A stretch of DNA of 64,000 nucleotides from Aulostomus chinensis (Eukaryota > Chordata > Actinopteri > Syngnathiformes > Aulostomidae). Below the pieces are notes generated by a model. It searched no databases, was not told the DNA's origin, and saw only the letters and a list, made by a program, of their open reading frames with translations. Shown here one piece after another: positions 21,217 through 32,379 of the stretch. The position numbers were made by a program, and so were the translations under genes. Numbering within the stretch: position 1 is the stretch's first letter; each line of letters begins with the position of its first letter. The stretch is from the NCBI GenBank assembly GCA_037954235.1, contig JBBMOA010000004.1:30343420-30407419 (forward strand), read 5' to 3'.

Positions 21217-22221
21217 TGTAGACAAATTTATATATATTTGCTTAAACTGTAGTTAAATTTATACATACATTCACTTAAAATAGAGTGTAGGACACACAAG
21301 GCAGTTGTAATAAAGATGTTTCTGTGGCAGTTCCCAAAGAGGTAGGAAAGGTTCCAACACTGTATTTAGTTCATCAATGTACTTCTTTAGTGTTCGTAGC
21401 GGTACCGGGATCTCCTGCTTATGCATCCCAGGCAGAATCGATGACTTAGCTGCAAGTCACCTTATTTGACCTCGTGAACATCTGGAAGTAGTAAAAGGTG
21501 TTTTACAGAGGGGTCCCACAAATCTCCAAAGCACCAGGATTAGTTGGTGCCATTGTGACTCGAGGAAGGAACTTATAAATACTGGAGACAACACAGATCG
21601 ACATTCCAAGATATAAGACAACAGAAAAACACTTACTATCAGCAGTGAAGCACAGACCAGACTGTTTACAGTCGACAGGTGAAAAGGTCACAACAGGGAA
21701 TAGTGGGAGTGTAGCTCATGCTAGCATCACTCCCTCAAGCTAATTAAGTCAGAACAGAGTCCACAAGAATTTCCATGGTGGGATGAGGCCGTGAAAGATA
21801 AGAGCATGGCCGTAAATCGGAAAGAGGTTTTAATCTTCACAGCTGCAACAACATGGCCACGATGGACCAGAAGGGACTGGCATGGGGTCAGACAGAAGAT
21901 CCTGCAACACACATGAAGATCAAAAATACACACTTGCACGCAGAAGCGATCACATAAGCACCTCCCTGTAACACATAAAAACTGGAGAAGGTAGTTAGAT
22001 CGTTGGACTTCTTGCCCCAACGCCAGGGACGACGCATCTGAGTATGCTGACTCCAGCATAGGGGAAGACGATCTCCAGAGCTCTGTATTCTTTCCTGTTA
22101 ATCTGAATAAATTCTTTTCAACCAACTGGAAGGTGTCCTCTCCGGATTTTGAACAGCGCAATACATATACTCTGTGGGTCCTTCTGATTGATTAATGATG
22201 ACTTGTTGAAAAATTCCTACA
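21217..22221. mobile_element. Solo LTR 2, 1005 bp
   Basis: It begins TGTAGACAAA and ends TTCCTACA (5-base inverted ends TGTAG/CTACA), flanked by a 4-base duplication AGAA (21213-21216 and 22222-22225). The uninterrupted target, TTGAGAACATG, is present at about 3300-3310 and in the right arm near 47690. A TATA-like CTTATAAATA lies near 21570 and AATAAA near 22105, suggesting plus-strand transcription. No internal coding region remains. A 4-base duplication fits gamma-type retrovirus-like or some Gypsy elements. Confidence 0.88.
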
Positions 22222-22225
22222 AGAA

Positions 22226-22373
22226 CATGAAACGTGTGGCCCCAGTGACCCTGCATGACATTTTTGTCCAATTTAAATTTTGATTCATGACCCAGAACCA
22301 CTCAAAACCCCAGAAAAATAAAGGTTTTGGTGCATTAAAGACATAAATAGTAATGTTTCAAGGGGGCTGCATG
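22226..22373. repeat. Copy of 3305-3462 interrupted by CACTA element
   Basis: It continues the segment seen at 3305-3462, including the start of the SINE insertion (GGGGGCTGCA), then is cut off by the CACTA terminal repeat at 22374. The rest of the SINE does not resume on the other side. Confidence 0.8.
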
Positions 22374-22385
22374 CACAGCAAATTT
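22374..22385 (+). repeat. CACTA left terminal inverted repeat
   Basis: CACAGCAAATTT, exact inverse of 28635-28646. Confidence 0.9.
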
Positions 22386-22894
22386 CTGAGTGAAAAAATC
22401 TGGAGTTTGACACAAAGCAGTGAAGGAGTAAAAATTTTGGAGTTTATTCCCACATTGAGACTCCAGCTCGTGTTAACTGATACTCTTAAGCAGTGTGGGA
22501 AAAGTCGTACATTCACTGGGTGTTCAGGGCAGTGAATCACCTCCACCCCAGAGTTCATTCAACGTTTCTCTCGCTCCTACTTATACAGAGACAGGTACGT
22601 GAGCAATTGTACCTCTTAAACCGTTCTTAATGTTGATATGTTTCGATTTATGTAATATCAAACTGAATACTGGCCAGGACTAAGTGACTTGTAAGGAAGA
22701 ACTTCAATTTTCCAACTCTTGCAGAACGTCATCAGTGAGGCAACTGGGTAAGCGAGCTTCTTCCAGTCGTGCTCATATTTCACGTATTAAATGAACACTG
22801 GCTCATGTCATTCCGTCTGGTGTCGTTAAAAAGTAGTTTTGCTAGCTTCACGTTCGGTTGTTTATTTTTTATTTCCTGCGCGTGTCGTTTTTAG

Positions 22895-25408
22895 ACGAAC
22901 TTCTGTCACAACATCGGACTGGACACGCCGCGGCTCGAAGGCTGCGTGACAGGACACCGGGGCCTTCACGAGAGGAACCTGACAGGTAACATTAACGCTT
23001 CACATTTACCACGAAAAGCTTTGACAAGCAACGCGACCGTGACGTACTGTAATTGTGAATCAAATGGTGAAAACACGGTCGGCTAGTCGTGCTAAATAAT
23101 GTGATTAAATGCAGACTAAGCTAATGGAGAACACCAGTGGTAAGAGTGTGAAGGATCCTCCTCCTCCAGTCTAACAGATACACTGTCCATCACAAGCTTA
23201 AGCAGCCCAAGAAGCGACACAAGTGATGCTGGATATCAACTTGCTCACCCTGATATGGACAGCACCCGTGCAAGAAGTGTAAGTGTGGTAATTTACATAC
23301 TTGACAGTTTGCTAGTTGGTTAGCGTAACTTAGGATGCAGATTAAACTCAGGGGCTACAGATCTTGAAAGCCTCATCCTAAATGATATTTTTTTGTGACA
23401 GATTGATGTTTCCTGAAGAAATGATCAGTACTTTTGGTCGCTAATTCTTATGATCTTTTTAAAAATCTATTCCAATTAGGTGGTGGAGCAGATTCCGAGC
23501 TCAAAGCCAGCAGGGATGACCGTGATTCAGGAGTATGAAGACACGGGGAGTTTGAAAGATTCAACTCGCCCATTAATGGTGAACATCATTGTGGCTCACA
23601 TGCGTGAAAAGGAAGGGTAAGAAGCTTGATGCTGGTACCTAAATGTTCTTTTTTTCAATTCTACAATTCTACAATTTCATTTAGCAGAAGCTTTTGTCCA
23701 AAGCGACATACAACACAAGCAAGAATTTCGACCTAATTCAGGAAAAGTACATAGGAAGCGCTTCAGTGCTTCAGTTGTGATTTGGTCACAGGTACTGCCA
23801 TCTAGTGGCAGAAGAAGTGTCGCCCCCCCCCCCCCCCCCCTTTTCAGTGAAGGAAAGAATCTTTTCACAAACAATATTTATGTATTTTAGGAGAGCAGTA
23901 GCCAAAACAACCAAGGAGTTTCATGCTCTTGGGATTGTGTCACTCTTCCCATCTTTGAAGGATCCATACTCAAAAAAGGGATATGTGAGTTTGCATTGTA
24001 AATACAGTGTGAAATCCTGATCTTTTTCAGAATTTCACCATTTGCTTTCCTTTGAAACTTTAAAATGTCAGAACTCTAACCACAGATATTATTTCAGGAA
24101 CATTTCTATGACATCCAGAGCAACACAGGTTTTCTTGAGTGGAGGGTGAAGACAGTTCAACGTCAGTCTAAAACTGCATCAACTTCCCACAACAAAGTGA
24201 TGCGTAAAGGAGGTCCCACATCGTCAAGGACAGTTGGTCCCATTGATGACCAGCAATCAGGAGATGGCTGCACGGAAGCAATGTCTCATCTTCACCACAC
24301 AACTGACTGTGACTTAGTCTTCCAGAAGATGAGAGAAACATTCCTCTATCGCCAACAGATGATCCATGATCCACAGCAGTCAGCAGACATTCTCCAAATG
24401 TTCCCTCGTTTCTTGGACACTAAAGGACTGGTAGGAAACAAATACGATTTGAATAATATTTCTTAAAATAAATTTTATTCAATTGATATAATTGTAATGG
24501 TTGTTCCCTCCGCTTTACATTAGATTTTGCAGGATTTCTTGCTGATGTTTGGATGAGAGATTTCATCCAGGTTCCTGGAAAAGTGGACCACCTGCTTTAA
24601 AGACAAGATCGTCCGAGAGGCCAGGAGCCTGAGACAGACACCTCTTCTGAAAAAACACCTCAACTCTGCCCTAAATGAAGAGTCTGACACTGCTGATGAT
24701 GAGCCAGGTCGTATGTTGTTAAGGGTTTGTTTGCGATATCATAAGTTAGCATACATTTTTAAGCAAATGGGAGTACATCTGATTATTACTGTCGCCTGTT
24801 TTTCTTTTAAAATGTAGAGAAAGATATTCTTAGGTAAAATATATGTTGATTTTTGTCTGCAGAGTGGGACAGTGACATGGCCTCCCTTCTTGTCTTGCTG
24901 CATCTGCTTACACCTCAACCAGCTGGACGTAAGCGGCCAAAAAAGATCAGTGTTGCAGAGGCTGCAGATCATTTAGTTCTATTTCAGAAGGTTTGTAAAA
25001 GCCACGTGATCTTTTCCAGTATTTTGTAACATTTTTTTCTAGTTAACTGCTTATGTGACAGTGCTTCTCATTGTGTTTCAGGCGTGCCAGAGCTTGGAGG
25101 GCCACCTTACCACAGAGCGAAACCCCCAGCCATATCTTTTGGCCAGAGGAACCTCACGAGCACAGGTTTTCAGCTTCTACATAGTCTTGGATGGAAAGCT
25201 TCTTCCATGTCAGTCAAGTACATCTTTGGGTGCATTTGATGAGCCGTTCAAGTCTCATTTTGTTTTCAGTCTGAAATATGATGATGCTCTCTCCAGCCTG
25301 TACACATTTTTGCAGACTACACTGTACAACATTGACACAACAGAAGAAACTCCAAGAGTCAAAGAGTTAAGAGCAAAGTTGTTGAACAAGCAGTCGCTAA
25401 AATGCTGA
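22895..25408 (+). pseudogene. CACTA accessory ORF A, multi-exon, decayed
   Basis: I can trace exons with GT/AG borders: an untranslated exon 22895-22985, then about 23122-23278, 23480-23616, 23891-23984, 24098-24430, 24533-24707, 24863-24990 and 25082-25408. Their joined frame is mostly continuous and gives blocks STRPLMVNIIVAHMREKEG, LGIVSLFPSLKDPYSKKGYE, HFYDIQSNTGFLEWRVKT, PYLLARGTSRAQVFSFYIVL and FIQ-type TFLQTTLYNID. I recognise this as a multicopy fish family often annotated as uncharacterised or SAMD3-like; its biochemical role is unknown to me. A TGA at 24554-24556 breaks the frame and the N-terminus is shifted near the candidate ATG (about 23130). The frame ends at 25406-25408, overlapping the ATG of ORF B (25402). 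Confidence 0.7.
23660..23790. repeat. Dispersed fish repeat in intron
   Basis: The phrase 'tttcatttagcagaagc' followed by 'tttgtccaaagcgacata' is a common dispersed sequence of fish genomes. It lies in the intron between 23616 and 23891, followed by a poly(C) tract at about 23823-23841. Confidence 0.6.
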
Positions 25409-27710
25409 GATGTTTCCTCTGTGCGTCATCCTTTGGTCCAGCTCTGCTCTTGCTCAGGCACCTCAAACTAATTCATGGAATGTATCCAGGGAAAAATTTA
25501 AGATGAAAATGTGGTCAAATAGGATGCTGCTTGCAGTTCTCAAGTTATTCTGGATTTAGAAGGCACCTCATCAAGATACATGCACCATTTGACAGTCCGT
25601 GTCTGACAGATCAGACCCCTGTCAGCCATGACACTGAAGAGCACGATAATTTGAAGTGCTTCAATGATGAAACCCCCTCTGCTTCATCACAACACCAAAA
25701 TATTGAAGAAGGCTCTTCAGTGCCACTAAGCAGCAAGGACATGTGTGCATCAATTATTGCCAAACTTTTAGGAAGTGGTGTACCAAATACTGTCGTACTT
25801 TCTACCATTGAGAACTTGGAGACTTGTTGGAGACTTGCAAACTAATATACAGGAACAAGTGCTGAACTTCATACCAGCCACCAATCCCGCCAGATCGGCC
25901 ATTGAAGAGTTGTTTAAACACACAGACAATCCTTTCAGCCATTTAAATTCAAATAGCAAGTTGGAAAAATATTTCACAGAAAAATGGGATATCATGCAAG
26001 CAGTTGAAAAGCGCCTAGGTGTAAGATTTGATACCAGACGAAACACCAAAACTGGAAACTAGGAGCAAGTTCCAATCATTGACAAATTGATCTGTATTCA
26101 ATAGTTAAAACACTGCAGTTCATTTTCACAAATGAAAGTATTTGTGAATTGATGCAAAAATCTACTAGCTGTGACAAATATGAGGACTTGTGTGATGGAA
26201 GCTACTTCACAAATCATCCCCTGTTTTCAAGTGAAAAGTTTGCTCTCCAGTTGTACTTTGATGAATTGGAGTGCGCAAATCCGCCAGGTTCAAAAAAAGG
26301 TATCCATAAAGTTGGCTGTCTTTACTTCATTTTAAGGAATCTTCCACCCAGGGTGAATTCAGCCTTGATGAACATTCATCTGGTATCATTGTTCCATGCA
26401 CAAGATGCTAAGAAATATGGTATTGATGAAATATTGAAACCCTTAGTAAGAGACCTGAAAATATTAGAAACAGCTGGAGTTGCTGTTCCATTTTCTGAAG
26501 TCTGTGTTCGTGGCACTCTTGCACAAATGACTGGTGATAACGTGGGTATGCACAGCATTCTTGGATTCATGGCGTCATTTAGTGCAAATCATTTCTGTGG
26601 ATTTGTCAAAAGTCAGTTTTCTCAGAAGATGACCCGTGTTTGACTTTAAGATCTGCAGTTTTGAATGACCAACATTTTACTGCTTTGGAAAATGATCCAA
26701 CAATAACCTCCTTATTTGGCATTAAGCGGAACAGCATTCTGAACACTTTGCAGTATTTCAGAAAATTATGCTGTTGACATCATGCATGACATTTTGGAGG
26801 GGGTTGGTCAATATGAGGCCAGGTTACTTTTTGAATACCTGATGAAACATTTCATCACTAAAGAAAGCCTGTTGAAGAGGATCTATGCTTTCAAGTATGG
26901 CTATTTGGAAAAGAAAAACAAGCCAACCAATGTTAAGCTTGACTGTGTGGGACATGGACTCGGGTTAAACAAATCCCAAACTCTGTTTGATCACAAACAT
27001 ACCCTTAATATTTGGTGACCTGGTACCAGAGGATGATTTGCACTGGCATTTGATGCTTTTGTTGCTGAACATTATTGACGTTGTGTTTTCATACTCGATC
27101 ACTGAAGGGATGACTGTGTATCTAAAGCATCTTATTATCGAACATCACCAACTCTTCAAAGAACTTTACTCATCAAAAACCTCGATCCCAAAACACCACT
27201 TCATGGTCCGCTGTCCTCGGTGCTTCTGAAAAATAGGACCACTTATTCATATCTGGACAATGAGATTCAAAGCTAAACATACATTTTTCAAGGACTGTGA
27301 TAAGAACTTCAAGAATTTGACTGTCTCACTTGCAAGAAAACATCAGTTTGCTGTAGCCTATCATTGGGAATGCTTGGCCTTAAAAGCAGTCAAGTCTGGT
27401 CCAATCAAAATGTGTTTACTTGAAACATCAAGATGTATCTGCATACCTTCACACTGACCCACAGTCCATTGTCAACCTGACAAACTGGGTAAAGTGTGAT
27501 GGAGTTGAATATCATGTTGGCCTTTTTGTTTGCATAGGCACTGATGAAAACACGCCTTTGTTCAGCAAAATAACCACTATTGTCTTGGATAAAGGTGAAG
27601 TGTTTTTTGTTCTGATGGAACATGAAACTTGTTTCCATGACCATTTTCTTGCTTTCCAAGTAAATGAAATCAACCCAAATAAGATTCTGGTTCTGGAAAG
27701 AAGGGCCTGA
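25402..27710 (+). pseudogene. CACTA ORF B: zinc-finger transposase-like, decayed
   Basis: The start ATG (25402) opens MLRCFLCASSFGPALLLLRH, the first of two C2H2 fingers (C-x2-C-x12-H-x4-H, then C-x4-C-x12-H-x4-H). Downstream blocks include GSYFTNHPLFSSEKFALQ, TGDNVGMHSILGFMASFSAN, DIMHDILEGVGQYEARLLFE, IFGDLVPEDDLHWHLML and MTVYLKHLIIEHHQLFKELY. I recognise these as the core of a transposase-like protein recurrent in fish; the D and E in the GDN and MHDILEG blocks are candidate catalytic residues (inference). Breaks seen: TGA at 25504, frameshift near 25822, TAG at 26060, frameshifts near 26101, 26600, 26763, 26990 and 27415, and TGA at 27227 in place of a likely CGA. AATAAA lies at 28274. 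Confidence 0.8.
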
Positions 27711-28380
27711 AGACACTTCAAAGCTTTTGATGCCCAAATGTCCTGTGGGTGTGATTCATGTTTTTATGTTGTGTCAGAGAGTTGTATTATTTGAAGTGTC
27801 AAAATGTTTGATAAAGGAAACTGAGTGGAATTGATCTTGACTTGTATGTACACGTGTTGAGCTTAATGATGAGTTGAACTGTTTACATTATGTCTGCAAT
27901 CCTGCATTACAAGGAAGTCACATTTGTTAAATGTGTTCAATATGTCAAGGTTTTTGACAAAGTTTGCACTGGATGGATTTTCTCCAAAGAATTTGTAGAA
28001 ATCTAGTTGAGATTATTTGTTGAAAAATTGAAAGATGTTTTTGTATAACATTTTGTTTTTTATTTGACTTACATTTTATAACACCGTTTTGCAACTGTTA
28101 AGCTGCCATTATAAGTGTCTTTTGATTTGAGGTTTTACCTTATTTTCTACTTGAAGAACGGTGTTGTTGAACAAAGCTCATTGTTAGATAAATGATTTTA
28201 CCAAAATATAACTTGGTTCACAAGTATGTATTCATGCAGCGAAGTGTTGCTGACCTAATGTCTCAATGTTTTAAATAAAGAGAGGCATTAAAGTAATTTA
28301 TTTGGTGTATTTCATATTTATTTTACCTAAAAAAAACATTTTAGTGTCTTGAAATATTAACTCCATGAGTGTAAAATACA
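27711..28380 (+). other. 3' untranslated part of CACTA locus
   Basis: AT-rich sequence after the last stop, with a polyadenylation-like AATAAA at 28274-28279 followed by a T-rich stretch. No other feature. Confidence 0.55.
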
Positions 28381-28634
28381 ACACATATTAATAGTTGACT
28401 GTTAACACTGAAAAAGAGTTAACATAAATTTAACTAAATATAAGAGTTAATTGTACTCTGAATGGGAGTTGTTTTTTAACTCCTGTACATGTTCAGTTTT
28501 AACTCCTGATAGGAGTTAAAAGATCAACTCTCAGAAAAGTTACTTTAACACAGCCCAAGAGTTTATTCGCTGGTCTCACATGTACACTCAGATTGAGTTG
28601 ATTTTAACTCACAGAGAGTTTATTCCCGAATCCT
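28380..28634. repeat. Right subterminal repeats of CACTA element
   Basis: At least ten GAGTT or AACTC motifs occur within 250 bases in both orientations (for example GAGTTAA, TTTTAACTCCTG, GGAGTTAAAAG, GAGTTTATTC). The left end has fewer but similar motifs at 22400-22490. Such arrays bind the transposase in plant CACTA elements; here that role is inferred. Confidence 0.7.
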
Positions 28635-28646
28635 AAATTTGCTGTG
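28635..28646 (-). repeat. CACTA right terminal inverted repeat
   Basis: AAATTTGCTGTG, exact inverse of 22374-22385. Confidence 0.9.
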
Positions 28647-29170
28647 AGAGCAGCCACCAAAATCTAACTACAAATGTTGGATCAAAGTCTACTGAAGAAT
28701 TGTTGTTTTTTTAATGTATTTTCTTTGATTCACATTTTGTCTATAAACTTCATAATCAGAGTCGCCATCTCATCACATGACTTTGGGTTTGGGTTTGGGT
28801 TCTGTATTGGTGGTAAAATATCCTTCCATGCCCCTCACTAGTTTGCACACAGAAAAGCATATTTTACTGGTTTCAAATCTCTTAGCGTGTTCTCTCACTT
28901 AAACCAGCTGTGGCAGCTTTCATTGTGTGATTGATTTTAAAATATAAATATGGAACAGAACCATTGGAATCAGATGTCAGGACATTTGAAGGAATGTAAA
29001 TCTCCTGTTGAAATGTTGCAGTGTGCAGCTGAGGCTCTCTGGCAGTGGCACAAGGAGCCACAATGGCAGAACCTGGACCCTCCTGGAGGAGAACCACAGA
29101 TGAGGGCCTTCTTGGCTCCAGATTGATGGAAATCAAGTGTCTGAGGCTGTTAGCAGCCATTAAGTTGATC
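28647..29170. other. Unduplicated flank without gene
   Basis: No homologous copy elsewhere in the window and no recognisable domain or RNA. It contains a short GGGTTT run (three units near 28790). It is not the continuation of the left flank of the CACTA element. Confidence 0.5.
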
Positions 29171-30173
29171 TGGATCACTCTTCACCATCCTCACAGGCCT
29201 TGATGGAACCAAAAATGCGACTTCCTGGAGAAGATCTTCAAGGGGGTCCAAGTTAAAGCGGTGCCCCAGCTGGCACCACGTGCTGACCCAGGTCCTGCAT
29301 GTAAGATACTGTCAGTTCTGTTCTGTCCTGCTCACAACCACAGGCTGGTGTTGAGGCCTGCAGCAACCAGGGCCCCAGTCACCAAGTGTATAAAGGCTGG
29401 TCATTGTGGCAGTGGGAGGAGTCAAAATGAAGACAGACCAATGTGAGCAGGACGTGACTGCAAAAGTAAGAAGAACTTGACCATGTTTCCTACACTACCC
29501 AGGAGGCTTGGTAGTTGTTGAAGGAAGCTCCAAAAGCAAAGAGCAGACAGCAGGATATAAAAAGAAAAGATCCAGACACTAAAACTACAAGTAGAAACAA
29601 GATGAAATACTAAAAGCTTTGGAAAGATACTACAAGGTTGTATATACATTATTATATACACGACTATTCTCATTGACTCCTAAAGAGGGAAAGGAAGAAT
29701 TAGAATGTGGATCAGATCAGCTGATTTCAGTGTTAAGTCCATCCCTCCATCCACTTTCTATTCTTATCCTTTAAGGGTCACGGGGGGGGGGGGGGGGGCA
29801 ATCCCAGGTGACACTGGACAAGAGGCAGGGTTCACCCTTGACAGGTCACCAGTCCATCAGGAGAAATGAGGTGGTCGGTATCATGCAACCTAAACTAAGA
29901 CATTCGTCAGATCAAATTCAGATTAAAGCAAGATTCTCCAGATCAAAGTGAGAATTCCTGATGATGTCATCAGGGCTTTGACAGTAACTAGAATTCTGTC
30001 TTTGATCTCAAGACATGAAAGAAACACAATTGAGGAAAGTATAAGAGAGCACATTCAGCTTCATGAGAAACACTTGAACTGTTTAACAGTAGAATTTGTT
30101 TGAAACAGTTTACAACACTGAGTGACAGGATTGAAGAGGGAAGATTTTTCTACTTTAAATTTAATTCTAACTT
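29171..30173 (+). repeat. Third copy of the 5175-6110 block
   Basis: It aligns with 5175-6110 in the same orientation with sharp ends. It has a ~70-base piece (after the poly(G) at 29784-29799) resembling a SINE tail that the left-arm copy lacks. Confidence 0.85.
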
Positions 30174-30475
30174 CCAAGTCAAGTCAAGTCAATTTTATTT
30201 ATAAAGTGCCAAATCACAACAGAAGTTATCTCATGACACTTTACAAGTTTATCTCATGAGATCGGTACCCTGGAAGGTATCACCTTGATGCTTGATGTTC
30301 CTGCCTGTTTAAAGGTTTTGTCACCACTGTTGCAGGATGTGCTTGCTGATGGAGAATTGTTGGGTGTAGATTCATTGAAGGAGTTTGGTACTGGACCTGC
30401 TCTACTTGTAAAGAGTCATGAGATAACTTTTGTTTTGATTTGGTGCAAAATAAATAAAATTAACTTGACCAGTGT
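30174..30475. repeat. Dispersed fish repeat
   Basis: It starts with AAGTCAAGTCAAGTC and contains 'ttttatttataaagtgcc' and 'ggatgtgcttgctgatggag'. Parts recur at 13183-13345 and 37370-37510. This is a known kind of abundant teleost repeat; its class is unclear to me. Confidence 0.65.
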
Positions 30476-30644
30476 TATTTGTGGTCTTTTGTTAATTGCA
30501 TGGCACATGAAATTATTATTGGTCACTTTTCTAGCAACAGTCTCACAGTGGCAAGACAAGAACACTTCTACTTTTGATGATGACAGTTTGTTCAACACTA
30601 AACTTTATTCAGTACCATGTTGTCAAACACTGGAACATCCACAG

Positions 30645-30717
30645 CACCTGAACAGGGACTTGAACCCTGGACCCTCAGATTAAAAGTCTGATGCTCTACC
30701 ATCTGAGCTACTCAGTC
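30645..30717 (-). tRNA. tRNA-Lys(TTT)
   Basis: The 73-base minus-strand sequence reads GACTGAGTAGCTCAGATGG to TTCAGGTG. The anticodon loop CTTTTAA gives TTT; the stem CAGA/TCTG is good; the T arm CAGGG-TTCAAGT-CCCTG is perfect. The acceptor has an A-G mismatch at 2-71 and a G-U at 1-72. Likely a tRNA gene, possibly weakened. No counterpart exists in the palindrome arms. Confidence 0.8.
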
Positions 30718-30960
30718 TCTTCCTACAGAATTTAGACAGGAAAAGAAATACCTGTGAAGGTCAAACTGATGCTTTCTTGACTTGTTCAATCCTCCATGTT
30801 AAAGTCCACCATGCTTTTGATTGGCTCTGATTCTCTGTGGCAAAATCCTACAAGAGGCTCCAAAAATGTCTTGACTGTCATAAGAATGCACAGGACAAGA
30901 TGGTAGTTTCCTTCATGTCTGCAGTTCCTCCACTGGAAAGTAAAGTCAATGCTGTTCCTC

Positions 30961-31033
30961 TGCTGAAACCTGGGATCGGACCAGGGACCTTTAGATCTTC
31001 AGTCTAACGCTCTCCCAACTGAGCTATTTCAGC
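30961..31033 (-). tRNA. tRNA-Phe(GAA)
   Basis: The 73-base minus-strand gene starts GCTGAAATAGCTCAGTTGG and ends TTTCAGCA with a perfect acceptor stem. The anticodon loop CTGAAGA gives GAA. The T stem CCTGG/CCAGG pairs, but the T loop begins TCCG instead of TTCG, changing the invariant position 55 and the B box. The gene is otherwise well preserved. Only copy in the window. Confidence 0.83.
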
Positions 31034-31325
31034 TCTGAGTGAGGGCCCTGCTTCTCTCATTTTATAATCTCTTCCACTCTCACTAGAACTTAGAGAGGAT
31101 TTGAGCTTCTGAAGTCATGACACATTGAACAGTTCTACAGGACCATTTTTGATGAATGTCTGAATCACACAAGCCTTTTTTGTTTGTCTTCTTCCCAGTT
31201 GCCTCAACATTGTGTGAGCCAATAATTCCACATCTGTACCAGACACACCTCTGGTTGGTGGGTTTTCTGGATCTTTCTGTTCTAACAGTGTTTTTTGTCT
31301 TAATTATGCCACTTTCACATGAAAG
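31034..31325. other. Stretch without recognisable gene
   Basis: No RNA gene or domain; short open frames on both strands overlap. Confidence 0.45.
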
Positions 31326-32305
31326 AAACACAAAATGAAAAGTAGAACAAGCCAGAACCCAAAATATTGATTTGCAAGGTCAAACAAACAACAACCAGTC
31401 AAGCAAATCAAACCAACAGAAACCAACTACTGGTTCCAAAACCAGTAAAAAACAAAAACAGAGGAAAAGTCTTTGTGTGCAAAAACATCCATGTGTATGG
31501 ATGTGTGTTTAGATGCGTGCGTCAAAAACTGACAATTTATTTTTTTGACAACTTGAGCCAACAGTGGTGGTGTCTGTCAAAGAGGTGGAGCTCTGTCCTT
31601 CACCTGCAAGATTTCAGCAGGCAGCTCAGGTCCAGTTTTCTTCACTGTGCCACCATGATAAGTTTCCTCCTGAGAAGTTCTTGTCCAAGGTCATAGCTGG
31701 TAAAAGAATTGTCACAGTGATACTGGGACCCTGCAGTCCAGTCGTCATATCCAGGACCACACTGGACATGGCCGTCTTTGTTTGTTTTGTTGTTGTGCAA
31801 TGTGAGAGAACGTGACAGACCATTTTATACCAAAGACAGGCTGTGTGTGTGTGTGTGTGTGTGTTTGTGTGTGTAACCACGTTAAATTCTTTTAAATAAA
31901 TATGTTTCAACCTGCTATTATTTGTATGCTGTATGATTTCTGCAACCCAAGACTAACTAAGGTGTACATACTGCAACCTAAAGTATGGAAATGAGGAGAA
32001 TGATGAAAAATCCACAAGGTGATCAGAAAATAATAAATGTATTCAGGGAAAAAAAACCATCTCTGAACATGTGTGATTGAAATATGTCAGTGGGACTGGC
32101 AGAATCTGGCTTTACCACAAAGTGTCTCATCAAGAGATCTGTCACATGCGTCTGCTGTGGAGGGTCAATCTGTCCACATTCAGATCAATGATACAACATC
32201 TCTGCTATGATCAAACTACTCAGGATGAAACAGACCAATGTTGACATCAAGTAGCAACTCAGCAGCTGATCAACAGAGTCCTAAGAACCAGTAGAACCTG
32301 TTGAT

Positions 32306-32379
32306 CGTCCCTGGGTGGGCTCGAACCACCAGCCTCTCAGATAACAGCCGAGCGCGCTGACCGATTGAGCCACAGAGAC
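32306..32379 (-). tRNA. tRNA-Asn(GTT)
   Basis: The 74-base minus-strand gene GTCTCTGTGGCTCAATCGG ... CAGGGACG. The acceptor pairs; the anticodon stem CTCGG/CTGAG (one G-U) encloses CTGTTAT (GTT with T33 present); the T arm GGTGG-TTCGAGC-CCACC is perfect. It differs from typical tRNA-Asn by T at position 38 and in the D arm. This is the better of the two Asn copies. Confidence 0.8.

Larger units (their letters stand above)
22374..28646 (+). mobile_element. CACTA (EnSpm)-like DNA transposon, 6273 bp
   Basis: Perfect 12-base terminal inverted repeats CACAGCAAATTT / AAATTTGCTGTG bound the element (22374-22385 and 28635-28646). They start with CAC, as in the CACTA superfamily. Both subterminal zones carry many short GAGTT/AACTC repeats, including GAGTTTATTCCC near both ends, also typical of this superfamily. 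Inside are a multi-exon locus and a zinc-finger/transposase-like frame of a family repeated in fish genomes. I find no matching target-site duplication (flanks ATG and AGA), so one flank may have been rearranged. Many stops and frameshifts make it non-autonomous. Confidence 0.85.

Noticed and set aside
25816..25837. 11-base near-tandem repeat as the cause of the ORF B frameshift
   Set aside because: Removing one 11-base unit does not restore the downstream frame; a one-base gain or two-base loss fits better.
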